NCBI GenBank assembly: GCA_914767885.1
Contig: CAJZBQ010000057.1
Span: forward strand, 620,001-684,000
Direction of reading: 5' to 3'
Source of the DNA: Blepharisma stoltei
Lineage: Eukaryota; Ciliophora; Heterotrichea; Heterotrichida; Blepharismidae
Length of the DNA stretch: 64,000 bases
The notes below the pieces were generated by a model. The model had not been told where the DNA came from, made no database searches, and worked only from the letters and a program-made list of their open reading frames with translations. This document shows positions 41,120 through 50,486 of this stretch, in pieces; within the stretch, counting starts at the first letter, position 1, and each line of letters begins with the position of its first letter. The position numbers and the translations under genes were made by a program.

Positions 41120-41157
41120 TTTTATTTAAGAAACGATTCAAGTTGATGTAATTAGAA
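41120..41157. promoter_or_regulatory. 38-bp divergent promoter region
   Basis: Only 38 bp separate the start codons of two divergently transcribed genes, so both promoters must fit here or overlap the coding sequence. No motif identified. Confidence 0.5.
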
Positions 41158-42123
41158 ATGGAAGGAAAACCTTGGCCTATGGATTCCACCTCAACTGCTA
41201 CCAAGCTCCTTGAAAAGCGGCGCATGATGTATGAGGTCAAAGAAGAGTTCGACCAAGCCAAAGAAGAAGAGCGCGAACGAGATGCGGAATTCAAAGAAAA
41301 AGAAAGTTACTTAAGAGCGAAGGATTTAAGCTTACAGCAAGGCCTTATTCAGTTTAACCAAGTTTTGCAGGAAAATGACTTGAAGCGTAACAAAGCCAAG
41401 AAAAAATACGAAGAGGAGCTGCGGCAGAAACGCCAAAAAGAAGAAAGGATTGAACAGCTAAATCATGATATCGAGGAATTAAGTTTCCGAGCTACATCGC
41501 TTGAAAAAGAAGTCACGAAAATGAGGAAATATGAAGACTTCTTGGAAAGAGTCAGAGAAAAGAACCCAGACGATTTTACTGACATTTCTGATATCCTTGC
41601 TCGCTACAATACTTTAAAACAGTCATATGAAGATTTGATGAAAAAGAGGCATCAGCTAGAAGAAGAGCTGCAGGATATAAAGTGGACTCGTGATCTCTAT
41701 GAAAAAGAGAAAAAAGACCAATTGATGGAGCTAGCTATCGACATAGCGAATACTCAAAAATCAATTGAAGATTTAGATATCATACGAAGTGACTTGCAAA
41801 AAGAAGTAGACACTGTGAGCTCAACAGCTACAGAAAAAGACTTAGAGCTTGGCTGCATGCTGACTGCTATTGAAAATTTGTATCAAAGATGCAAAACTGA
41901 GGAGCCAGGGATTCATCATGATAGAACCACAAAGGTTAAAGAAACCCAAAATTTAAATGACTACAATTATAGAGCGAAAACTGCAGTCTCCAAGCTAAAT
42001 GCTATCAAAGCTTACATAAAGGATATTGAAGACATTTTGGCAGATGAAAGATCAGTTGAACTATTGAAAGAAAGCACTCATTCCTCAATTGATAAGGGTG
42101 GAGCAACTAAAACAGAAGCTTAA
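41158..42123 (+). CDS. CCDC42/CFAP73-family coiled-coil ciliary protein
   Basis: 321 residues, almost wholly coiled coil. The family signature is clear at the N terminus: TATKLLEKRRMMYEVKEEF, then LRAKDLSLQQGLIQFNQVLQ and ENDLKRNKAKKKYEEE, followed by KYEDFLERVREKNPDDF and ILARYNTLKQSYEDLM. CFAP73/CCDC42 proteins are structural parts of ciliary axonemes (inner-dynein docking region) and of the sperm flagellum in animals. No intron or IES; UAA stop 24 bp before ALG8. Confidence 0.87.
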   Translation: MEGKPWPMDSTSTATKLLEKRRMMYEVKEEFDQAKEEERERDAEFKEKESYLRAKDLSLQQGLIQFNQVLQENDLKRNKAKKKYEEELRQKRQKEERIEQLNHDIEELSFRATSLEKEVTKMRKYEDFLERVREKNPDDFTDISDILARYNTLKQSYEDLMKKRHQLEEELQDIKWTRDLYEKEKKDQLMELAIDIANTQKSIEDLDIIRSDLQKEVDTVSSTATEKDLELGCMLTAIENLYQRCKTEEPGIHHDRTTKVKETQNLNDYNYRAKTAVSKLNAIKAYIKDIEDILADERSVELLKESTHSSIDKGGATKTEA

Positions 42124-42147
42124 ATTCCATATTTTAATTTCTTAGTA

Positions 42148-43619
42148 ATGAAAAAGATAATAGGGATACTTGCTTTTAGTTTTCTCATCAAATCGTTATT
42201 GTTCTGGGGATAGTAAATAACAATTAGTTTAAGCACAGATTTCGAAGTGCACAGAAATTGAATGGCAATCACCTATAATCTCCCTCTGTCCAAATGATAC
42301 TATGAAGTAAAGTTGATTAGGCAACATCAATCTGAACAATGGATTATCCACCGGTTTTCGCATATTTCGAAAAAATGTTGAGTGCAATTGCAAGCTTCTT
42401 TGATAAAAAGATGCTAGAAATTTCATCAGCAGGCTATATCTCTACAAATACTATTGCCTATCAAAGAGCTACTGTAATTTTCTCTGAGTTAATTCTTGCT
42501 TACAGTGTTTATATTTATTCAAAGCCACGGACTCTTTTATCTGGATTAATTCTATTGAACCCTGGACTTATTTTTGTTGACCGTATTTTCTAATTAGACA
42601 TTCATTTTCAATACAATGGAGTTATGATAGGAATGCTAATTTTATCTATTTATTTTATGAATAAAGAAAAATATATAGAATCATCTATTATTTTTACTAT
42701 ACTTTTGCTTATGAAGCATATTTTTCTTTATTTTGCTCCTGCTTATTTTTTGTTTTTACTAAAACACTACTGTTTTAAGCCATATTTCCAGCCCTCAAAA
42801 ATAATTAAGCTTGGAATTTCAGTTCTAGCTACCTCAGCTGTCATTTTATTCCCATTTATGCAGCACCTCCCACAGATTTTATCGAGGCTATTCCCATTTG
42901 GACGAGGACTGACCCATGCCTACTGGGCTCCAAATATTTATTCCTTGTATAATACTTTTGATGCAGTTTTAAACATAATTGTCAATAAGAAATTAAAAAC
43001 TGAGTACATGCAAGGATTGGTGCAGGTTTGTAATCATGCAGTTCTATTTAATATTACTCCCATGATTTCATTCATTTTACTTGGAATTGGGCTATTTTTT
43101 GTAGGAAAATATATTTGAAAATATTCAGGAGAAAAAGATTTTTGTATCTCTGCTTGCATTTGCTGCTTGACCTTTTTTATGTTTGGGTGGCATGTGCATG
43201 AAAAAGCTATTTTAATGGTATCCCTGCCAATTATGTAATTTATATACAGACTTATCTCAAAAGACTACCCCAAATATGCATTTCTTCTTAACTTTTTTGG
43301 AAACTTCAGTTTATTTCCCTTAATTTTTACCCCACTTGAGGAGCCATTCCTTTTGATATCATTTCTCCTCTTTACAATTTCTTTTACCTTATTACTAGAT
43401 ATTTCAGCACTACTGCGCTATGAAAAAATTTACCTTTACTTTTCCTCAATAATCTACTTCATATATTTATTTTTCAACAAAATCACAAAAAATGACTCCT
43501 ATATTCCTCTTTTATCTATGTCTGTAATTTTCATTTAGATTTACTGCGGAATTGGGATCTCATATATTTATTTCTCTCTCTTAAAATCACTACTTTCACA
43601 GAAAAACAAAAAAGATTAA
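42148..43619 (+). CDS. ALG8: ALG8 glucosyltransferase, five introns
   Basis: ER membrane dolichyl-P-glucose glucosyltransferase adding the second glucose to the N-glycan precursor. Spliced protein is 465 residues with motifs [72 protein letters not shown] and [14 protein letters not shown]. Introns: 42213-42227, 42307-42320 (14 nt, the only non-15), 42583-42597, 43235-43249 and 43524-43538. Four UGA-Trp, including HRN-W and the conserved SI-W-TMDYPP. Multiple membrane helices. The spliced length is a whole number of codons, which supports the 14-nt intron. Confidence 0.95.
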
Positions 43620-43639
43620 AATAAATTTCAATTATCTTA

Positions 43640-44146
43640 TTAGTGCTTCTTTTTTCTTGATACTTTTGTGATAGGTGTCCAGCCATCTTCTATTTCAGCT
43701 TGTACGTTGAGTTTTAATCCTACGTCTTTGTCTTCTGATTTTTCAGCTTCTGATGGGTCGACAAATTTATACCAAATTCCATCTCGGCCTTCGAAATTTT
43801 TTTGGTGTTTTTTGCCTTCGCCATGAGTAAGAAGAAATTCATCAGAAGTTAAATATTTTTCACAGTATTTGCAATATGCAATTTTACCATCAGGTATGAT
43901 TTGCTTTTTCTTTTTTGGCTTTTGGGGCTTTTGATTAGGCTTCTCTTGGGTAGTTTGAGGCTTTTTAGGAGCTTGTTGAGACTGAATATTAACTTGTGCT
44001 TCTTGAATGTTTTGAACCTTCTTTGGGCGCTTTGTGGGAGGTTGAGATTTTTTAGGACTAAATGAACTAATAATATAAGCTAGCACTGCTGCAGCCGGGA
44101 TATAAATCAACAATCCATATGTATAGTACTCAATCTGATGATTCAT
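43640..44146 (-). CDS. Membrane-anchored protein with C2H2-like zinc finger
   Basis: 168 residues. N-terminal hydrophobic helix (YGLLIYIPAAAVLAYIISSF) as anchor, then a Lys/Gln/Pro-rich linker, then a zinc-finger-like CKYCEKYLTSDEFLLTHGEG ending KKHQKNF, and a basic tail. Could act at the ER or nuclear membrane. Convergent with ALG8, 20 bp apart. UAA stop. Family not identified. Confidence 0.72.
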   Translation of the reverse strand: MNHQIEYYTYGLLIYIPAAAVLAYIISSFSPKKSQPPTKRPKKVQNIQEAQVNIQSQQAPKKPQTTQEKPNQKPQKPKKKKQIIPDGKIAYCKYCEKYLTSDEFLLTHGEGKKHQKNFEGRDGIWYKFVDPSEAEKSEDKDVGLKLNVQAEIEDGWTPITKVSRKKKH

Positions 44147-44447
44147 ATTTGGATAATTTATTTGACGTGGTGATTTAAAAATGTCATATCAGCATAAATA
44201 ATGTGAGTAAAAAAGTAACAATTATAAGCAACTTACATTTTCTAATTTTTATGAAATTTAATTAAAGTAGAGTTTTACATTTTTAACTTTGGAAATGATT
44301 GAAGGTCATGATGGATGTGATAATATTGATCAGATTTATTTAGCAATAAATAGCACAGTAGCTATCTTAATTAAATGAGTGCAACTGGTTATATATAATT
44401 ATGTGATTTATTATTAATCTTTTCAAAATTTATTTTATTTACTAAAT
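44147..44447. other. Divergent intergenic region
   Basis: About 300 bp AT-rich, no feature recognised. Confidence 0.4.
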
Positions 44448-45328
44448 ATGATTGCTTTTATCTTTTATTTAGCTACTATTGCTCAAAGCATCAAAGTTGA
44501 ATATGACAAAGGAAAAATTAAGGCATGTCTGGGTTTGTTGAGAGTCAAGCTAGAAGAGGCTGAAGATGAGCTAGAAGATATTTTAGCTACAACGCTACAA
44601 GACGAAGAAATGGTCATTAATAAAATAGTAGCTGATATGATGACTAATTGCCTTACAAATATTACTGAAGAAACTACGAAATTTATTATGAATAATGAGA
44701 CAATCACTCTAAATCCAAACTATAATTTTTTAGTAGCTTTCAATAAGCAGCAATTTTTCGAAGGCAAAGATCCTGAGTTAACTCCTTTGCAATTACAAAT
44801 TTTCGAGCAATTAAAAATTTACAGAAAAGAAATCGAGTCAAGGTCCTTTAATTTTTCTTACCTTTGAGGATTTTTAACATTTGCTTTACTCCCCCCCCCC
44901 CCTCCGTGAGTGAACACAAAAATTTTGTTCACTCATGGAGGGGGGTTATTTTTTTTTTTTTTAAAAAATTTATATATAAATTTTAAAAAAAATATTCTTT
45001 TCGAAATTTAAAAAAATCCTAATTCGCAAAAATTGGAAAGCAAATATTAATTTAATTTATAAATTTTTATGTTTTAAAAAGCAATTCGTTTAAAATTAAA
45101 CAGAATTAGCTCTAGATTTCATTATACTAATTATCATTTATACATCAAAATCTTTTTCCATCAAAAAATTTTTCTATTAAAAAAATTTTTGTTCACTCAC
45201 GGAGGGTGGGCTTTTGGGCAAAAAATAGCGATTTTTCTAATGGTTTTGTTCACTCACGGAGGGGGGGGGAGTTAGGAATTTTTATCTTCAAAAAAATCAA
45301 AAACTACAAAAAGATTAAGGAAAATTAG
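44448..45328 (+). CDS. Signal-peptide protein with C-terminal membrane anchor, split by a MITE IES
   Basis: 164 residues after excision. Signal peptide MIAFIFYLATIAQS; acidic helical ectodomain (RVKLEEAEDELEDILA) with Asn-glycosylation sites; then SYLWGFLTFALGIFIFKKIK, a membrane helix split by the IES: SYL-W(UGA)-GFLTFA lies before it and LGIFIFKK after. Excising 44886-45271 fuses them in frame and leads to UAG at 45326. Without excision the protein would lose its anchor. Family unknown. Confidence 0.85.
44886..45271. mobile_element. IES, 386 bp, intact family-A MITE
   Basis: TTA on both sides (44886-44888, 45272-45274). Left end is the hairpin form (CTCCGTGAGTGAACACAAAA then TTTTGTTCACTCATGGAGG); right end has two terminus motifs about 55 bp apart. 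Opposite orientation to the copy at 48001. Interior near-identical to the other copies (ATAATTAGTATAATGAAATC class sequence on the other strand). Confidence 0.93.
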
Positions 45329-45431
45329 CAAATTAATTATCATCCCTATCACTAAAATCTTTAAATGTCATATTTTACCTCTATCGCACTAATCCAATGG
45401 AGCATTATTTATTATTTCTAAAATTTGTGAG

Positions 45432-46403
45432 TTAACTTTTATCCTTTTTACTTTTCTTTGTAGGCTTGCTATCCTCTTTCCGTTTTTTAATTTTCTCTTT
45501 CAACTTATTCTGCTCTTTCTTCATTTTCTTTTTCACAGTATAATCTGGCTTAGCATTCTTTTTTCTGTTTTTTGGTCTCCCTTCCATTATCTGAACGTTT
45601 TCTTGCATTTTATATTCTTCAGGCAGTTCATATGCATTTTTCAGCTCTTTGCTTTTATTTCTAAACCTCATTGCCCCCATATTTTTTGGCTTTTCCTTAT
45701 CTTTTTCTAGTTGTTTGTCACTTTTCGCCTTGTGAACCCTCAAACTTCTTCCTTTAAATTCTGCATTATTTTTCGATAAAGCTCTTACAGCTGAATCTTT
45801 TTCTTTAAAAGCAACATATGCAAACCCTTTCCCCATATGTGTGGCATGGTCTCTGATGATCCGCACATAGTCAATTTCTCCAAATTCTTTGAACTCTTCC
45901 CATAGTTCTTCATCTTTGGTATCAAAAGCCAAGTTTCCAATAAAAATACTGTTTTTTATTTCTTTTTTAGGTTTTTCGGCGAAATCTACCCTGAGATGGG
46001 ATCCTTTGAAGTCTTGCCCATTTAAATCCAAGGACTGTTTTGCGTCTTCAGGGTTTTTGTAAAGGACATAAAAATTGCAAGCTGAGGCTCCATCTTTGTA
46101 CATTTTCAGGGCAACCGCAGCTTTTATTGGGAGTTTTCCCCTTTCAACAGGGACACTTCTTTCTCACACTTTTTCTATCTCGCCGTATTGGCCAAAAAGC
46201 TTTTTAATTTGCTTTTTCTTGGTGGAAATGTCGACGTTCCCTACAAAAATCAGCCGATCTTCCCTTGACTTTTCATCTTTTTGTGGCGCTTCAGGGGTTT
46301 CTTCAGGAATTATAGGTTTTATAGGCTTTGGAGGTTCAAAAGGAGTCCCAGAAAATAAATCACTAGACTTATCGCTGCCAAAAAGCTTTGAGAGTTCAGT
46401 CAT
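45432..46403 (-). CDS. RBM34: RBM34/NOP12-type two-RRM ribosome biogenesis protein
   Basis: 323 residues. First RRM with RLIFVGNVDISTKKKQIKKLF; one UGA-Trp (EIEKV-W-ERSVPVE) joins the two halves. Second RRM: NSIFIGNLAFDTKDEELWEE, GKGFAYVAFKEKDSA. Basic Lys-rich C terminus (KKKMKKEQNKLKEKIKKRK) typical of nucleolar factors. Expected role: pre-60S rRNA processing in the nucleolus. UAA stop. Confidence 0.88.
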
Positions 46404-46536
46404 TTTATTACTAAATTATTCATTATCATACCAATCTTTGATAAATTTTACAGTTCTCAGATGGAATAAATAGATTCTAATAAAAAGGTTTGCTTAATAA
46501 TATTTCATCCTTATAAATCTATGAAAAGGTTTTCTA

Positions 46537-47163
46537 TTATTCTAATCGTGTATAGTGATTAAAATCTTCTCTTCTAGGGATGAATTTCTTCGAGAGCAAT
46601 GTCAGCACAAATCCACACCCAGCAAATCCAATAATCATCATTGTGCTTATTTTTGTCTTATCCACACATTGCTCTGCCAAGCAATCAATTTCACAGTCCT
46701 CAGCCTGCCCAATACAAGCGGTGGCGCACTTTTTTTCGCATTTTGTGGTCGCTTTCTCTTTGAGTGTGGCTTCCAATAGAGTTGTGCCTTGTTCTAAGGT
46801 TGTAATATTAGTTACTAAAGGAATTGAATATTGGGCTAGTCTTGATTCATGAATTGTAGGGACTAGGTCAAGAGGGTTGCATTTACAGTTGTAATTGCAT
46901 TTATATTGGTTAGCACCAGCCTCTAGACAGACAGTGAAGCAGGTTTGGTCACAGTCTGGGTATTTCAATGGGTTTTCGATTTGTATCAACTGGCCATCAG
47001 GACTAAGCTTGTATAGAGGAACAACAGCGTAGATCTCTGGATTAAAGTCGCAACACCTTGGATAGCAATCGATGCCTGGAGTTACGTCTAAGCATGACTG
47101 CATACAGGACTCTTTGCATTTTTGTGCGCCTACAAATGTTAGTAATAAAGCCAGTATGATCAT
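46537..47163 (-). CDS. Cys-rich type I membrane protein
   Basis: 208 residues from the Met at 47163, which gives a clean signal peptide (MIILALLLTFVGA); an upstream in-frame Met at 47202 is less likely. About 24 Cys in the ectodomain in repeats such as CKESCMQSCLDV, CDQTCFTVC, CEKKCATACIGQAEDCEIDC. C-terminal helix TMMIIGFAGCGFVLTLLSKK anchors it. Resembles ciliate surface Cys-rich proteins. UAA stop. Confidence 0.75.
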   Translation of the reverse strand: MIILALLLTFVGAQKCKESCMQSCLDVTPGIDCYPRCCDFNPEIYAVVPLYKLSPDGQLIQIENPLKYPDCDQTCFTVCLEAGANQYKCNYNCKCNPLDLVPTIHESRLAQYSIPLVTNITTLEQGTTLLEATLKEKATTKCEKKCATACIGQAEDCEIDCLAEQCVDKTKISTMMIIGFAGCGFVLTLLSKKFIPRREDFNHYTRLE

Positions 47164-47334
47164 TTTATTATTATATTTTTGAGATTCAAATGAATTCTTC
47201 ATGATTTATTATGATAGAATTTATTTCTCTGCTTCACTCTTTAATTTAGTTTTATTACAAAAATTTTATAAAATTTAAAAAATTACAAAAAATTAAAAAT
47301 AATAAATTGAAGAATTTTAATTTATTTTTTTGGA

Positions 47335-47594
47335 TAATTAATCGATTTAGTCCAAAGAGGCTCAGGGTTTCATCACTGAGCACATCCGATTAGGATGAGC
47401 CTTCGGCAGAGCATGTGCAGGAGCTGAGTCAAACAAGGGCTACAGCATCGCGCTAGATGAGAAGCGCTGGCCAGGATGGCAGACGCCTTATTTGGGATAA
47501 TCGGCCTTTGGATCGGAAATGCTCGTGATGTCACCATTTGTCTCTGCCCCTTTAGTGGGAATGTGGCGTTAGACTTCTTAAAACTTTAATTAAT
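47335..47594. repeat. SINE-like insertion with 8-bp target duplication
   Basis: GC-rich block between TAATTAAT repeats (47335-47342, 47587-47594). Contains GCTCAGGGTTTCATCACTGA and a 3' end GTGGGAATGTGGCGTTAG with CTTAAAACTTTAA, like family R. Intergenic, so no frame test is possible. Confidence 0.6.
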
Positions 47595-47660
47595 AATGTA
47601 ATGTTCCAATTTAAAGGGAGGAATTAGAATTCATATTTCAAGTTGAGCTATTGATAAATA
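47595..47660. repeat. Solo family-B terminus remnant
   Basis: The string TGTTCCAATTTAAAGGGAGG near 47602 matches the family-B end in reverse orientation, without a partner end nearby. Confidence 0.5.
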
Positions 47661-47669
47661 TAATAAAAG

Positions 47670-50401
47670 ATGGATAAAGTAAGAAAATCAATTCTTAAAG
47701 AAAATGCTCAAGAGTCTAAATTAGAGAATACACAAGAATTTAAACTAGAAACTGCTTCGATTTTTGAAAATTTAAATGCATCTGAATCTTTGGAAAGTTT
47801 ATTAATGGAAATTAAAAAGAAACTAGGATTATCGGAAAGCGGGGTTTTGGAATTCAAAAACGCAGTTAATAAAATTATCAAGAAATCTCTTTCAGAAAAA
47901 GAAAAAGAGTTACTATTATTAATAAACGAAAACAATCAGTTGAAAACTGATATAAAAAGGTTAAATAATAAAATGGCACTGTCGGAATAAGTTCTAGCCC
48001 TTACTTCCCCCCTCCGTGAGTGAACAAAACCATTAGAAAAATCGCTATTTTTTGCCCAAAAACCCACCCTCCGTGAGTGAACAAAAATTTTTTTAATAGA
48101 AAAATTTTTTATGGAAAAAAATTTTGATATATAAATGATAATTAGTATAATGAAATCTAGAGCTAATTCTGTTTAATTTTAAACGAATTGCTTTTTAAAA
48201 CATAAATTTTATAAATTAAATTAATATTTGCTTTTCAATTTTTGCGAATTAGGATTTTTTAAATTTCGAAAAAAAAATATGTTTTTATAAAATTTATATA
48301 TAAATGTTTTAAAAAAAAAAAATTAACCCCCCTCCATGAGTGAACAACATTTTTTTGTTCACTCACGGAGGGGGGGGGAGTTAGGACTTTTAGGAGTCAT
48401 AGGGCTTGCAACACTTGGCCTCTCAACAGAGCGAGAGACCCTTCGGAACGCACTTAGGAGTCAAGTAACAGCTAGTCAATTGAACTAGCAAGGCTATCGG
48501 CATCTGGAGAGTGAAATCTGTATGGAAAGCTTGAGAAATGATGTCACGAATTGAGCTAATAATGTTAAAGTAAGAAGTTTTTATACGTCCATAAGAGGGA
48601 CTCCCACTAGCCGGACTACTTTGACCACAGGAAAGGCTGCCTACGCTGTCTATGCATATACACCTGAGTACAAATGGTGTAAGGCCCAACTGGCCAAGCA
48701 CAGGTCGCAATCAGACACCCCCACCCCCCTTCACAGATGGCACCCCCACCCCTCAAAAAATAAAGTGTTTATCCTATAGAAGTAATTGATAGGAAACAAG
48801 CAGAATGAATTAAATAATTCCAATTAAAACACTAAATTGATAAATTAAGTCCATAAATTGCTTTAATATTTATGATTAATTAATAAATTTAAATAATTAA
48901 CAATTAATTAGAAAATATATTAAATTTTTTTTTATATTTATACATATAATGCCAAAGATATAGATAATGGCATTAATTATTAAATTAGCACAATACAATA
49001 ACTTGCATTAAATTTATTGATTCATAAATTAAAGCTAATCTGATGCCCATTGCACAAGGATTGCAGGACTGAATTGGTAGCAGGATTCAATAATGCTAAT
49101 AAAAATAGTATTTGCTATTGCCAGTTTTACTTTTGGATCTCTAATTCGAATCTTTATCCATTGTTCCACAAAGTTCATAAATACATGCAGGATATACTGC
49201 TAATTAAAACCAAAGATCATTATTATGCTTGCTAACAAATTTCTTCAGATATGGTTGCTTAGTAGTTATAGGAAATTCTCACCCCATTCCACCTACTCCT
49301 TAATCGATTGTGCTACGCTATGTGGATATTGTATAAATCAGTAATTTTGAATATTAAAATAATAATTTATTTATTACGCCTGCTCTAAATTAGCATTTGT
49401 CATATATCTATGCTATATTAAGGGGGTGGGGGTGCCATTAAAAGGGAGGTGGGGTTGCCATTAAAAGAGGGGGTGGGGTATCATTAAAAATAGGGGGTAG
49501 GGTGTTTGATTACGACTTGTGCTTGACCACCCAACCAAAATTCTGCCCTCTTGAATTTTCTAGCTAAACTTACCTAAACCTAAGGATCAATTCCCTAGGC
49601 TAAAGCCACCTCTGTCGGGTGCCCCGATATTCCTGATAGGCGAAAACTATGTGAGAGGCAAAAGACTTGTATAGACCATATAGCAGGGACAACCGTGCTT
49701 TGCGAAGTTGAAGCTATTTCCTCAGTAAAGCCTTCCCTCTTCAGCAAGGCTTCCCCTAACCTAAAGCCTACTTCAAAAGAGACAGAGGCTCTGTTCTAGC
49801 TTCATCAGGATGGATCCGACCTTCTCCATAGTAAAGTGCACCTCGGAGACCAATTTCCGTCAGCGTCGCCATTTTATTTCTCCTCTCGGGTGAATAAAGG
49901 TGCGGTTAACGTCCCCCTTGCTCTGTGGCTGTAGCGATGCGTAATAGAATAAATATAAAAAGGCTAGAGGAGCTATATAATATCAAATGCGGAGAATCTA
50001 TAAAAGTTATCAACGAAGCTGAATTAAATAGCAAAATAAAATACTTGGACTTTGAAAACTCTTCGTTAATTTACAAAAATAAACTTTTATATACAGAAAA
50101 AGAAAAGTTTAAAAAACAAGCTGAATATTTCAAAGCTGACCTTGAAAAACTAGCCAAATCATCAAAAGAGAACCTAGAGCAGCTCAAAGAATTCCAATGC
50201 AGAAGAATGCAGCTCTATGACAATGCTGTAAAAAAATACGAAAAGTTACTAGAAGCTGAATCTGGATATGGAGATGTGAAAGTGATAACAGTAGAAGAAA
50301 ATAATGACAATTCTATAAAAGTTTGCATTTTAATGGTTTTCTTCATCTTGATGTCCATATTCGGGATTTTCATTTTAGACAGCTCGAATACCTCCAAATA
50401 A
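47670..50401 (+). CDS. Tail-anchored coiled-coil protein split by a 2003-bp IES
   Basis: 242 residues after excision. Exon 1 (MDKVRKSILKENAQESKLEN ... NQLKTDIKR) continues at 49964 with LEELYNIKCGESIKVINEAE. ATATAAAAAGG is repeated at 47950 and 49953; cutting there fuses ...TDIKR|LEELYNIK in frame. The heptad pattern continues across the junction, and the protein ends in a single membrane helix (VCILMVFFILMSIFGIFILD) followed by SSNTSK, typical of tail-anchored proteins. Without excision each half looks like a separate small gene. Function unknown. UAA stop. Confidence 0.88.
48001..48380. mobile_element. Family-A MITE, 380 bp, inside the composite IES
   Basis: TTA on both sides (48001-48003, 48381-48383). 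Left end has two terminus motifs; right end is the hairpin TCCATGAGTGAACAACATTT / TTGTTCACTCACGGAGG. Near-identical interior to the copies at 31098 and (reversed) 44886. Confidence 0.92.
48540..49920 (-). repeat. Family-R SINE-like unit interrupted by a family-D element
   Basis: Reverse-orientation R copy. The 3' part (48560-48691) and 5' part (49529-49900) align in order with the uninterrupted copy at 37147-37592, e.g. CCGGCTAGTGGGAGTCC near the 3' end and GAGGCAAAAGACTTGTATAG on the other side of the insertion. Confidence 0.75.
48692..49528. mobile_element. Family-D terminal-inverted-repeat element, 837 bp
   Basis: Ends GGCCAAGCACAGGTCGCAAT (left) and, reversed, GGTCAAGCACAAGTCGTAAT (right), both followed by runs of CCCCACCCCC. 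The ends resemble family C (GGCCAAGCATAAATCCCACC). CCCAAC occurs on both sides at the insertion point, a diverged ~9-bp duplication when compared with the uninterrupted R copy near 37.48 kb. No ORF inside. Confidence 0.75.
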
Positions 50402-50486
50402 TGCCTAACAAAAATAAATTACTTTATTAGCTTCTCTTAATAATAAAAATAGTATTTTTACTGATTATTTTTTATCTGCCTCGAAA

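Larger units (their letters stand above)
47950..49952. mobile_element. Composite IES, 2003 bp, holding three mobile-element families
   Basis: Bounded by the 11-bp direct repeat ATATAAAAAGG (47950-47960, 49953-49963). Contents in order: a family-A MITE (48001-48380), a family-R unit in reverse orientation, and a family-D element (48692-49528) inserted into that R unit. The original host IES was therefore far smaller. Frame change is exactly what the flanking exons require (2003 = 3n+2). Confidence 0.9.

Noticed and set aside
47670-50401. Two small independent genes (47670-47990 and 49937-50401)
   Set aside because: An 11-bp direct repeat joins them in frame with continuous coiled-coil; the first half alone ends without a domain and the second lacks a natural start.
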